From Ascarosepion bandense (Eukaryota > Mollusca > Cephalopoda > Sepiida > Sepiidae), in assembly GCA_037127315.1 (NCBI GenBank), contig JBBBDQ010000307.1, positions 2,689,986 to 2,753,985 on the forward strand: 64,000 nucleotides of DNA. The letters run 5' to 3'. How positions within the stretch are numbered: position 1 is the first letter of the stretch; every line of letters begins with the position of its first letter. The notes beneath the pieces were generated by a model, which saw only the letters and a program-made list of their open reading frames with translations, searched no databases and had not been told where the DNA came from. Position numbers and translations under genes: made by a program. Of this stretch, positions 54,205-63,584 are shown in pieces.

Positions 54205-54330
54205 AATGGTGCGTACATGTTCTAAAGTAATAATTTATAATACATATTCATTGCTCTATTTTTATATTGAGCACTGTTTGAATGAATGTTTTGAATGTTG
54301 CAATTATTTTCTCCGTTCTTATTCCTTTGG
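54205..54330 (+). repeat. FB2-type tail, copy 2
   Basis: GTACATGTTCTAAAGTA, then CTATTTTTATATTGAGCACT and GTTTTGAATGTTGCAATTAT before (TA)n at 54333-54380. It matches the right arm end and tail of FB2 at 11205-11320. Confidence 0.75.

Positions 54331-54332
<2 letters not shown>

Positions 54333-54380
<48 letters not shown>
54333..54380. repeat. (TA)n microsatellite
   Basis: About 24 TA units between two foldback-type pieces. Confidence 0.9.
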
Positions 54381-54384
<4 letters not shown>

Positions 54385-54416
54385 TCGAGGCAGCAGATAA
54401 AATTATTTTGTTAAAT

Positions 54417-54688
54417 ATAACAGACAATGAATGTCTATTATGTTTAATAATGAGAGGTTCTAAACATCGTATTTTGGCTTTAATTTCAGGTGAAAATAAA
54501 GACAAAAACTGTCCAACATTTGGATATTTTTTTACGATGCTGGTCCTAAGCTTTCGGCTCAAATGATGGTGGATGATGGATATCCAAATTTTGAACAATA
54601 TTTGTCTTTATTTTCACCTGAAATTAAAGCCAAAATACGATGTTTAGAACAGCTCATGATTAAACATAATTGACATTCACTTTCTGTT
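54417..54688. mobile_element. Foldback element FB4
   Basis: The left arm (AACAGACAATGAATGTC, CTAAACATCGTATTTTGGCT, TTAATTTCAGGTGAAAATAA) is mirrored by the right arm (TTATTTTCACCTGAAATTAA, AGCCAAAATACGATGTTTAG, ACATTCACTTTCTGTTA). The centre is near 54550, and (TA)n or (TG)n lies on both outer sides. Confidence 0.85.
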
Positions 54689-54771
54689 ATATATATGTGT
54701 GTGTGTGGGTGGGTGGGTGTACAAATGTTTATATTAAATTGGTAGACAAATTTAATTTATTGTTAGTCTTA

Positions 54772-54850
54772 TAGGCCCTTTCGTCCAACATCTCATCAGG
54801 CGAAAAATCGTTGTAAAATGAATTAAACGGAAAGAACGGTAAGGACAAAA
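54772..54850 (-). repeat. Dispersed repeat R7, inverted partner of 55335-55425
   Basis: GGCCCTTTCGTCCAACATCT then CATCAGGCGAAAAATCGTTG is the reverse of CAACGATTTTTCTCCTGATG then TTTGGACGAAATGGCC at 55335-55425. The two face each other across about 500 bp. Confidence 0.65.
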
Positions 54851-54872
54851 AAAAAAAAAAAAGGAAACACGG

Positions 54873-54875
<3 letters not shown>

Positions 54876-54909
<34 letters not shown>
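54876..54909. repeat. (TA)n microsatellite
   Basis: About 17 TA units after an A17 run. Confidence 0.9.
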
Positions 54910-54910
<1 letters not shown>

Positions 54911-55070
54911 TTATAACTGGTTCCAATATTCATTTAAAAATTTTGGAATCAGTCTCTATATCATGACGGAAATCTTCTCTCTGCCGACAAAAACTCATTG
55001 TATTTTTTCGGTTATATTTTATTTTAATTATCTCTCGCTAATTATTTACGCGTGAATTGCCCTACAATCG

Positions 55071-55104
<34 letters not shown>

Positions 55105-55108
<4 letters not shown>

Positions 55109-55285
55109 ATTGTTTAATTACTTAGTTTTGAGTCATAGTAAAATTAGTCTAGTACACATTTGTATTAAAAAGTGGTCAATACAATTATATTGTAGAACAT
55201 TTGAATATTCTTTATTTCTAAACGAGTTATTACGCGACCTAGGTTTCTACCATGTGGTGTCTTCAGATGATTTGCAATAACTATA
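55105..55285 (+). mobile_element. FB3 half copy
   Basis: TTTAATTACTTAGTTTTGAG, GTATTAAAAAGTGGTCAATA, AACGAGTTATTACGCGACCT and TTTCTACCATGTGGTGTCTT match the left half of FB3 at 17085. The right arm is missing and (TA)n begins at the fold point. Confidence 0.78.
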
Positions 55286-55424
55286 TATATATATGTGTGT
55301 GTGTGTGCATTTATTTTATCGTGATTCCCTCTTTTTTGCTCTTTGTTGTTACTGTTCTTTTCGTTTTATTTATTTTCCAACGATTTTTCTCCTGATGAGA
55401 TTTTGGACGAAATGGCCTTTGAGA

Positions 55425-55683
55425 CTTGTTGTGGAGTAGTTTTTCGCACTGAAGTTTATAATCATGCTATCTCGGTAGCTAATCGACTTAACGCACTAAT
55501 CTTCCACTAAAAACTGACTCCTTAGTATTCGGCTAACTGCCGACTAATATCAACTGCCTAATAGCTCTACTGAACTTCAATAGAACTCCTATGAACATCC
55601 CAAGAATGTCTCGAGTTAACTCTTATTAATATAGGAGGGAGAGTCCATTATCTGAGGAATTGGTGTGTTTCACCATAACAAGA
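55425..55683 (+). repeat. Dispersed repeat R3, copy 3
   Basis: Forward copy from GGAGTAGTTTTTCGCACTGA through GCTATCTCGGTAGCTAATCG to GGTGTGTTTCACCATAACA. Confidence 0.78.
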
Positions 55684-55727
55684 CTAATCATAAAGCCCTT
55701 GTTTTTAAAATTATATATATATATATA

Positions 55728-55795
55728 TCGAGCACTGTTTTAAATCAATGTATTGAATGTTGTCAATTTTTGTTCGTTCGTTATTCACTTGAATA
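55728..55795 (+). repeat. FB2-type tail, copy 3
   Basis: ATCGAGCACTGTTTTAAATC then GAATGTTGTCAATTTTTGTT between two (TA)n tracts. Confidence 0.65.
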
Positions 55796-55817
55796 TATAT
55801 ATATATATATATATATT

Positions 55818-55965
55818 GTCATCCGCAGACAGATCTGTTTCGCTGTATCACAGCTCACCAGTACGGTTAGACTCCGATTGCTTCTAACCCAGGATTGAAA
55901 CCCGACCGAATTGGCGTCAGTCGGCGACTCTACCTCTGGGCTATGGGCGTTCAGTGGAAGTAGGC
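55818..55965 (-). mobile_element. SINE-2, reversed
   Basis: GTCATCCGCAGACAGATCTG, then GGATTGAAACCCGACCGAAT (B-box side) and GTCAGTCGGCGACTCTACCT (A-box side). It begins directly after (TA)n, so its 3' tail is a TA repeat. Confidence 0.75.
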
Positions 55966-56149
55966 AGACCTTTTAGCGCATATCATTATACATATATATA
56001 TATTCAGACATTACAATTTTTTTGCTGTTTTTGCAGCATTGCTACCTGACTGCATTAGCTTATTTCAGCACGAATAGAAAACAAGTCAAAAGCCCATAAT
56101 TGTCAGTTTTACGATGGGGAATTCGGATTATGTGGGTCACGGTGGAACC

Positions 56150-56413
56150 AACGCTGGAATGAAAAAACGGAGAGCTCAGAATTCGAGTTGAATTCTTTGC
56201 ATTCACTTGGGAAAGGTATTAATCCATCTCTTCTCCGTAAAGCTATGGGATGAATAGCAGAATAGATTTGGTTCTAAAACCATTGTTGGCTAACCAGCCT
56301 ACCGCCGAAATAAATGGCATCCTACTGTGGGAAAATTTTCTTTCTAGTCAGCCATAACTCGAAAGAGACATGATCGCCCAAGCTTGTATCACGTACGGTA
56401 ATTAACTGACTGA
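56150..56413 (+). mobile_element. SINE-1, diverged
   Basis: AGAATTCGAGTTGAATTC, TTGGGAAAGGTATTAATCC, GGCTAACCAGCCTACCG, and the 3' end ACATGATCGCCCAAGCTTGT to TTAACTGACTGACT. The A box is weak. Confidence 0.75.
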
Positions 56414-56585
56414 CTGCACATATGATAATTGTTCGCCATTAATTTTTGTATATATATTATAACAATAATGATGTCCTGAAGGTTGGCGTATAAGCCCTAA
56501 ACACTGTCGCCGCTGTGTGTTGACTTCATACGTTACATACGTTCTATCCTTTATATTGAGCTCTCCGACTCATAAATATAGCATA

Positions 56586-56589
56586 CCTT

Positions 56590-56624
<35 letters not shown>
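56586..56624. repeat. (AC)n microsatellite
   Basis: About 19 AC units next to a SINE-2 copy. Confidence 0.9.
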
Positions 56625-56627
<3 letters not shown>

Positions 56628-56629
<2 letters not shown>

Positions 56630-56745
56630 GTCATCCGCAGACAGATCTGTTTCGCTGTATCACAGCTCATCAGTACGGTTAGACAGCCGATTGCTTTTTA
56701 CCCAGGATTGAAACCCGACCTAATTGTCACCAGTCGTGACAATTA
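56628..56745 (-). mobile_element. SINE-2, reversed, second copy
   Basis: AGTCATCCGCAGACAGATCT to GACCTAATTGTCACCAGTCG, shorter at the A-box side than 55818-55965. Here the tail repeat is (AC)n rather than (TA)n. The 56740-56815 and 57408-57500 segments share GAGTGTTCTAATTCATTACTGAATG. Confidence 0.7.
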
Positions 56746-56887
56746 TCATTATACACGCCCAACAGCTGAGAGTGTTCTAATTCATTACTGAATGAACGAT
56801 GTGTATATGCTAGGGTAGCTACTGTTTTTCAAAGTCTACTATTCTTCCAGGGTGCTCAATCAGGGTGTGAGAGCGTATATATATATA

Positions 56888-56990
56888 TTATATTAATTAA
56901 AAATTAATTTGTTTAAACATTATTTTTAATAGATACTCGTATTTGAGTAGATCGTCTGTTTTAATAATTAAACGGATAATAATTCAATTT
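56888..56990 (+). mobile_element. FB5 left-arm fragment
   Basis: AATTTGTTTAAACATTATTT, AATAGATACTCGTATTTGAG and TAGATCGTCTGTTTTAATA match the left arm of the large foldback at 63581-63859, again preceded by (TA)n. Confidence 0.7.
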
Positions 56991-57029
56991 TTTAATAATT
57001 TTTAATAATTAATGTTTTTATGTTTTTAA

Positions 57030-57250
57030 CCCTCTAGGGCCATTCGTATCATATTTGATACAGTATGAAAACAAGCCTTGAAAGAAATATTTTCCTGAAA
57101 AGTTTTTAAGAGAAATATTTTATAAATTTCAAATGAAAGCAGTACTGACTGCTCAGTCAATGAATACCAAATGTTTCCTTATAGGGAAATACCAAATGTT
57201 TCCTTATAGGGAAATACTGTATCAAATATGATATGAATGGCCCTAGAGGG
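57030..57250. mobile_element. piggyBac-type MITE
   Basis: The 221-bp element is bounded by TTAA at 57026-57029 and 57251-57254. Its ends CCCTCTAGGGCCATTCGTAT and ATATGAATGGCCCTAGAGGG are inverted repeats of about 37 bp with one mismatch. TTAA target sites with CCCT/AGGG ends are the piggyBac hallmark. The interior contains two tandem copies of TACCAAATGTTTCCTTATAG (57166-57215) and no coding frame. Confidence 0.93.
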
Positions 57251-57299
57251 TTAATAATTAAACAGAGGGCATATATTTTCCAAACACGATTTCTCGATT

Positions 57300-57355
57300 A
57301 TGTCTGTTTTGAGAAATGATCGCCCAAGCATGTATCATATATCGCACTTAACGGA
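57300..57355 (+). mobile_element. SINE-1 3' end fragment
   Basis: GAGAAATGATCGCCCAAGCATG to CACTTAACGGACTGA. Confidence 0.65.
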
Positions 57356-57499
57356 CTGATTTATTCATATCTACTAGCCTGAATATTCGAAAAAAAAACT
57401 TGTTATCTATGGGCGCTCGGTAGGAGGAGGCATACTTTTAACGTTCGATGTATCATACGCCAGTAGTTAGAGTGCTCTAATTTATTACTGAATGTGCGA

Positions 57500-57503
57500 T
57501 GCC

Positions 57504-57544
<41 letters not shown>

Positions 57545-57545
57545 A
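57500..57545. repeat. (TA)n(TG)n microsatellite
   Basis: Simple repeat. 57546-57784 is unclassified. Confidence 0.85.
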
Positions 57546-57784
57546 TCTTTAGGTTCCTATATATAATTTGACCGCTCGTCACGTGAATTGATCCTCATTG
57601 TGGATCAGTGTTAAAAAGTCGCATATTCTGACCAATGCTCACGGTCGGTATTAAAGCATCTGTAATTGACAGCAGGTTAAATGCTGATTTTCCAAGCGAT
57701 TAAGAAAGCAGACCCCACTCTCGTGGAAACGCAGTCTTCTAGCGTACGAGACTAAGCTGGGGGAATGTTTTTTAAAGCTGGCCT

Positions 57785-58625
57785 ATTTAACCTATATATA
57801 CAGTGAGGCAACTCTGAGAGAACTACAAGTCCTGTTGGGATTTGTCATCGGTGGTCACAATCTGAACAATAGAAGATTCGCAAATGATACAGTGCTAATA
57901 GCAGACAGGGAAAGGAAACTACAAGACCTTCTAAAGAAGGTAGCTAAAGAAAGTAAAAAGAATGGACTAAACAAACTACAAGAAAACTGAATGCATGGTA
58001 ATCCATAAAAAAAGAGCCCGAAATGCCAACTACTATACGGATATCTACCAGGTACAGAAATTTAAATACCTGGGAAGTGTTCTAACAGAGGACACTGAGA
58101 TCGAAAGGTGTATTGGCATGGCCAAGGTTGCATTCTAAAGAATTAGTAGTGTATTAAGAGACAGACAGATTTCATTGGTAACAAAGTAAGAGTACTGGAC
58201 TGTTATGTGATATCTGTCCTCTTATATGGCAGCGAATGCTGGACAATCTCCTCAAAGACGAAGGAGAGACTCGATGCAACAGAAATGTGGTTCTACAAAA
58301 GGATACTGAGAATATCATGGACTGATCATGTGAGCAAGAACAAGGTTTTGAAGAGCAAGCAAACGAAAAGAAAACATACTTAACATCAGGAAGAGACAGC
58401 TGAGATTTCTGGGACATGTAATGAGAAAGGGGGGTTTGGAGAATCTAATACTCACAGGAGGGAGAGAGGCTAACGAGAGATGGGAAATCAGCGTGAGGCA
58501 TATTTTATGGGCTTGAGCAAGAATAGTGTTGGGGGGAGATACCAAGAGGAAAATGTTAAGAGAAACAAGTGACAGGGGCAAATGGAGGTCAATGATCGCC
58601 TACTTCCTGTAAGAACACGGCACAT
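57785..58625 (+). pseudogene. LINE-A, YADD region to 3' end
   Basis: LYIQ*GNSERTTSPVGI, then GFVIGGHNLNNRRFANDTVLI (the catalytic YADD is FAND), the KKSPKCQ-like block, KYLGSVLTEDTEIERCIGM, a VLDCYVISVLLYGSECWT block, and LRFLGHVMRKGGLENLILTG. It ends near ATCGCCTACTTCCTGTAAG. Frames are broken by short indels. The reverse transcriptase N-terminal part is absent. Confidence 0.88.
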
Positions 58626-58639
58626 GCAGAAAATTTAAT

Positions 58640-59335
58640 AGTATGTCTGTATGTATGAGAGGGATTTAATATACATTAAATGTGTCGCTCGTATATGTCT
58701 ATCTGTAAAGATCAGTGTTCGAGCCTAGCTTAATTCTTAAATACAAAAAATTATTTCATATACTGGTTCTCAATATTTTTAAGAATAGCTCTTCCAGGAA
58801 TCCTTTTTCTAGATTCGTGTTGTGCATTGTAAATGTTTTCGTTTAAATTGTTTATACTTTCGAATTCAATGATGCTTGAAAAACAGACAAATTTTTTTTC
58901 AGCTGAAGAGCATTTTGAATATGGCTATTTTTTTTTTCATTGGTTAATAATCACCTAATTCTATAGTCACTGTTACTTGATAGTCTACGAATACATCGTT
59001 CAAAAATTTCATCAACGGCATCACTTGTCAGTTGAACTTGGAAAAAAAATTTTTTTTCGATAGAATTTCCAGCTATGAAACGCTTGTTTTAAAAATAATT
59101 ATACTTAATAATAATTATTTATTGGTGGGAATTTTTAATGCGATTGCCAAAGTTCGTATTTTACTTAAATAAAAAATAAATAGAAAATAAAAAACTTAAT
59201 TGAAAAATATTATGCTATTTGTGAAGAAACCTCGTTTTTTGTTTTGGCTAAAACCCCTTTCTAAGTTGATAAAACATTAATTTTATTTGTCAAGAAAAAT
59301 ACAGAATAAAACCATTTTTTTTCCTTTTATTGCCA
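58640..59335. other. AT-rich sequence, nothing recognised
   Basis: No supported feature. Confidence 0.5.
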
Positions 59336-59339
59336 TGAA

Positions 59340-59645
59340 CAAGTGTGTGTGGTAGTGTAATGGTTATCGGCTCGGAATTCGATATCGAAGAGCCGCGTTT
59401 GGATTCCCGTTGAATTCACTTTTGAAAGTCATTAATCTATCTATTCTCCCTCCAGTTATGGATTAAATAACAGGACAAATTGGGTTCTATAGCCTTGGAT
59501 GGCAACCAGTCTACCGCATAAAGTAATGGCAACCTACTACGGGATAATCTTCTGCTCAGTCAGTCATGTCAATCAGTCAGTCATGTCTCTTTCGAAATAT
59601 GATCGCCCAAGCATGTATCACGTCTGGCCCTTAACTGACTGACTA
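59340..59645 (+). mobile_element. SINE-1, first unit of a tandem triplication
   Basis: TGGTAGTGTAATGGTTATCG (A-box region), GGATTCCCGTTGAATTC, GGATTAAATAACAGGACAAA and the 3' end CTTAACTGACTGACT. A short extra TCAATCAGTCAGTCATG duplication stands near 59567. Confidence 0.82.
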
Positions 59646-60215
59646 AATATAATTGTTCGAAACGTGCTTAAGCCTTCTAATGGGGATAAAGTGGGGTATC
59701 GGTTTTTTGTTGTTATGAAGTAATAAACTAAACCCCACTAATTACTACATAATACAAATCTTTTCCTTCTAGCTATGATTCAAATAACAGGACAGATTGG
59801 GTTCTATAGCCTTGTTTGGCAACCAGTCTACCACAGAAAGTAATGGCTACCTACTGCGGGATAATCCTCTGCCCAGTCAGTCATGTCTCTTTTGAGATAT
59901 GATCGCATATGACACTTAACATATAATAGTTGGAAACATGATTAAGGCTTCTAATGGGCATATGGAGGATCGATTTTCTATTCTTATGAAGTAATAAACT
60001 GTTCCCCCACTAATTACTACTTGATGATATAATACATCTCTTCTCCCTCTAGCTATGAGTCAACTAACAGGACAAATTGGGTTATGTGGCCTTGGATGGC
60101 AACCAGTCTACCACATAAAGTAATGACAACCTGCTGCGGGAAAATGATCTGCCTAGTCAGTCATGGATCGAAACATGATCTCCTAAGCGCGTATCACTTA
60201 ACTGACTGCCATTTT
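59640..60215 (+). repeat. Tandem copies of SINE-1 3' part plus flank
   Basis: The SINE-1 3' half recurs at 59760-59930 and 60035-60210. Each copy is separated by a roughly 110-bp linker (59645-59755 and 59930-60035) sharing CTTCTAATGGGSATA, TTATGAAGTAATAAACT and CCCACTAATTACTAC. The unit is therefore about 285 bp, SINE 3' half plus linker, repeated after the first SINE. Confidence 0.82.
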
Positions 60216-60369
60216 GGACATGAAAGATCAGGAGTATTCAGACTTCTGTGCCACATCTTCTGTTGTTTGTAAATGCACTTATTCTTATTTTAGTCAAATT
60301 CTTATTCTAAGGGAATTCTCTTACTGCACTCAATCAATGCCTTATCCTTAGGCAATTCTGAACTGACCC

Positions 60370-60530
60370 CTTTATTTAATATATATATTTAAGACTGTTC
60401 TCGTTGTGCATGTCTAAGAATATCTCATCTAGTTCTAGACGATATCCCCAGTCATGGGCAGTGGAACAATGTCACAACAGTCGAAACGTTTGATAAAAAC
60501 AACAAAGATAAGGACAACAGTGTATAGAAT
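60370..60530 (-). repeat. Dispersed repeat R6, copy 2
   Basis: Reverse relative of 48715-48860: AGAATATCTCATCTAGTTCT, CATGGGCAGTGG, AAACAACAAAGATAAGGACA. Confidence 0.6.
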
Positions 60531-60668
60531 GATTTGTATATGTTTTCAAATGTAGATGCAGGGATTTCCTTCTCTTAATCGGATGGTAATTTTGATCCTC
60601 CCTACTAAAAAAAAAAAATAATAATAATAATCATAGCAATTTGCGTCTTGGATTGTTTCTCTTGTTCA

Positions 60669-60673
<5 letters not shown>

Positions 60674-60711
<38 letters not shown>
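60674..60711. repeat. (TA)n microsatellite
   Basis: About 19 TA units. An (ATA)n run precedes at 60616-60632. Confidence 0.9.
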
Positions 60712-60713
<2 letters not shown>

Positions 60714-60804
60714 CCTTCTTACAACTGATGGTTAGCAACGCGAGTTTATACGTAATTAAAAGAATAACCGTCACGAGCATTGAATTCAAATCATTAGATT
60801 AAAG

Positions 60805-61212
60805 AAAATTATACCAGACTGTTATGTGATGTATGTCCTTCAATATGGCAGCGAATGCTAAACGATGCTATCAAAGATGAAAGAAAGACTTGAAGTAACC
60901 CAAATGTGGTTCTACAGAAGGATGATGAGGATACTATGGATCGAACCAGTGAGCAACGACCAGGTTTTAAAGAGGATGAAAAAGAAACCGATACTTAACA
61001 TCATAAAGGAGACGACTTGGAGAATCTGATACTCACAGGGCGGATTGAGAGAAAGAGAAAAAGGGGAAATAATGCGTGTCATACTTGATTAGCTTCAGCA
61101 AGTTGATGGCAGAGCAGGGTTTGGGAGAAATAACAAGAGAAAAGATGTTAAGAACTACAAAAGATAGGGTGATGTGGAGGGCCATGATCGCCTACGCCCT
61201 GAAAAGACAAGC
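60805..61212 (+). pseudogene. LINE-A C-terminal region
   Basis: Codons for CYVMYVLQYGSEC, QMWFYRRMMRILWIEPVSND and RMKKKPILNI, then a short deletion where the GHVMR block should be. The tail follows: YLISFSKLMAEQGLGEITRE, RVMWRAMIAYALK. Ends near 61205. Confidence 0.82.
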
Positions 61213-61239
61213 ATATATTTCTGGTTCGTTGTGTTTTTA

Positions 61240-61418
61240 TAACACATTTCTCTTCTTTTTTTTATCATCTCACCCCAAGCAAGGCGAGACTGCCACTAAT
61301 GTGCAAAGGGTTGCAGTGAGAGAAAGAACAGGGTAGAAGGGGTATTAAAGAAAGGATAAAAAATAAACGATGGAAGATAGTTGGTAATTGACATAGAATT
61401 CAAATTTTTAGAGATTAT
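61240..61418 (-). pseudogene. LINE-B 3' end, reversed (split by a SINE)
   Basis: The reverse complement carries the LINE-B 3' region (CACTGCAACCCTTTGCACAT, TGGCAGTCTCGCCTTGCTTG, then GGGTGAGATGATAAAAAAAA). It continues at 61741 after the inserted SINE-1. Confidence 0.78.
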
Positions 61419-61430
61419 ATCTATCAGGGA

Positions 61431-61740
61431 GGCTGATGGGCATTGTGGTGCAGTGGATATCGGCTCGGAACAAGAAATCGAGGAGCCGAGTTCGAATTCC
61501 AGTTAAATTTTTTGAATACACGTACGCGCTAATTCCTTTGGGAAAGGTATTAATCCATCTCTTCCTTCCAGTTATGGAGGGAAGAGACGGATAGATTGGG
61601 TTCTATGGCCTTGGTCGGTAACCAGTCTACCGCAGAAAGCAATGGTAACCTACTGTGGCATAATCTTCTGCCCGGTCAGTCATGTCTCTTTTGAGACATG
61701 ATCGCCCAAGCGTGTATCACGAATGGTACTTAACTGACTG
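61431..61740 (+). mobile_element. SINE-1, complete copy with target duplication
   Basis: The clearest full copy, 310 bp. The A-box-like TGGTGCAGTGG is at about 61447, and the B-box-like GAGTTCGAATTCC at about 61489. The body includes TTGGGAAAGGTATTAATCC, TTGGGTTCTATGGCCTTGG and GTCATGTCTCTTTTGAGACA, and it ends TACTTAACTGACTG. ATCTATCAGGGA is present on both sides (61419-61430 and 61741-61752), the direct repeat left by retroposition. It splits LINE-B. Confidence 0.93.
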
Positions 61741-61870
61741 ATCTATCAGGGAAGCAAGTAATCGGAAGGGAATTCCACAGGCGAGAAGTGCGAAAAAGAA
61801 ACTTTTAGAGTAGAACTGCAGGTTATTTTTAACTATTTCAACGGTAAGAGGGTGGGAACTAGATGTCACA
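61741..61870 (-). pseudogene. LINE-B continuation after the SINE
   Basis: The reverse strand gives FALLACGIPFRLLASLI and the SHPLTVEIVKNNLQFY block, which precede the 3' region at 61240-61418. Confidence 0.8.
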
Positions 61871-61962
61871 AAGACAAACAGGAAAGAATTATTGGTTAAC
61901 GATAAAAAATAAGCTTTCTGGGCTGTAGCCTTTACAAAACGAACCACAATTTTTCTTCTTTT

Positions 61963-62690
61963 ATGCACCCTGTCCTTTCAGTACGTAGGCGATCACGGAT
62001 CTCCACGTCTCCCTATCCCGGTGGCTTTTAGCACGCTTTCTCCTGTTACACCACACAACCCTCGTTTTGTCATCCACCTGATCAGGCCCTTCAAATATAT
62101 TATCCGCTGTTTTCCACTGTCTCTTTTTCTCTCTATGTGGCCTTTTAGTATCAGATTCTCCAAACCCTCCATCCTCATTGCATGTCCCAGGAACTTCAGC
62201 TGTCTCTTCCTGATGCTCAGAATTAATTTTCTTTTCGTTTCCATCCTTTTCAAAACTTCATCAGCTTTCCCCTGTCTCTTTTTCTTTCTATGTGGCCTGT
62301 TAGTATCAGATTCTCAAAACCCTCCATCCTCATTGCATGTCTCAGGAACTTCAGCTGGTGCTCAGTATTCATTTTTTTTTCGTTTCCATCCTTTCCAAAT
62401 CTTCATCATTGCTCACATGCTCGATCCATGATATTCGCAGCCTTCTTCTGTAAATCCACATTTCAATTGCTTCAAGTTTTTCCTTTATTTTTGATGATAG
62501 TGTCCAGCATGCACTGCCATATTGAAGAACTGACATCGCATAGCAATCCAGTACTCTTTTCTCTGTTTCTAGCGAAATTTTCCTGTCTCTTAATAGTCTA
62601 CTCAACTTCTGGAAGGCGTCTTTCGCCATGCCAATTCGTTTTCGGATCTCTTTGTCGCACTTTCCGTCTTCTGTTAAAACACTTCCCATA
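61963..62690 (-). pseudogene. LINE-A tail with internal duplication, reversed
   Basis: Minus-strand frames: MGSVLTEDGKCDKEIRKRIG, AFQKLSRLLRDRKISLE, LDCYAMSVLQYGSACWT and EMWIYRRRLRISWIEHVSND (62698-62369), then KRQLKFLGHAMRMEGLENLI (62253-61993). About 135 bp around the GHAMR block is present twice, at 62108-62260 and 62265-62400. Otherwise it is among the best conserved LINE-A tails. Confidence 0.88.
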
Positions 62691-62915
62691 CAATTCATTC
62701 AACTTGAATAGTAGTAATCAAAACATTAAGCTAACTAGGACATCAATAGAGAGAAATGACTATTTTTAAACAAGCGGTTCATTGCAAACAACAATGGCTG
62801 TTTGCCTTTCGCCATGTTCAATTCGGTGTGATGTCGTTAATATTTGCTTTCTTTGTTTAATTCTTCTAAATATTCTTGGTGTTTCTGCAGCACTTCACAT
62901 TTTACACCAAATTTT

Positions 62916-62923
<8 letters not shown>

Positions 62924-62954
<31 letters not shown>
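62924..62954. repeat. (TA)n microsatellite
   Basis: About 15 TA units. Confidence 0.9.
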
Positions 62955-62957
<3 letters not shown>

Positions 62958-63114
62958 ATAAAATCAACCGGTCAAAATGATTGAGACGATTTATCATCAT
63001 ATGTGAATGTATTAGATTTTGAATAAGATGTATATTTTTTTTATTCTCATAGATAATTTTCTGGGTAATCTTTTGCTTAATATATACCTAGGTTGCATTG
63101 CCGTGGGTGACTTT

Positions 63115-63412
63115 CAGCAAGTTACCCAGAGTGGTGCGTTGTGATACAGTGGATATCGGCTCGGAACGAGAAACCGGGGAGCCGAGTTCGAATTCCAGTT
63201 GAATCCATTACGCGCAAATACCCTTGGGAAAGGTATTAATCCGTTTCTTCCTTCCAGTTATGGGTTAAATAGCAGGACAGATTGGGTTCTATAGCCTTGG
63301 TCGGCAACCAGTCTGCCGCAGAAAGCAATGGCAACCTTCTGCCCAGTCAGTCATGTCTCTTTCGAGACATGATCGTCCAATCGTGTATCCCGCATGGCAC
63401 TTAACTGACTGA
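63115..63412 (+). mobile_element. SINE-1, near full length
   Basis: GGTGCGTTGTGATACAGTGG (A-box region), GAGTTCGAATTCCAGTTGAA (B box), TTGGGAAAGGTATTAATCCG, and the 3' end CATGGCACTTAACTGACTGA. Sequence is close to the 61431 copy. Confidence 0.9.
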
Positions 63413-63547
63413 CCCAGAGTGGCGAATATTACTGAAGTGAGTTTGATTCGCCCGGGGTGTCTTTCTTGTGTTCTCTCGTAGCAGACAAAGATATTATCAG
63501 TAATTGGCTATACAAAGACAATTCCGTATTTTATACACACACACATA

Positions 63548-63550
<3 letters not shown>

Positions 63551-63580
<30 letters not shown>
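63551..63580. repeat. (TA)n microsatellite
   Basis: About 15 TA units, touching the left end of FB5. Confidence 0.9.
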
Positions 63581-63584
<4 letters not shown>

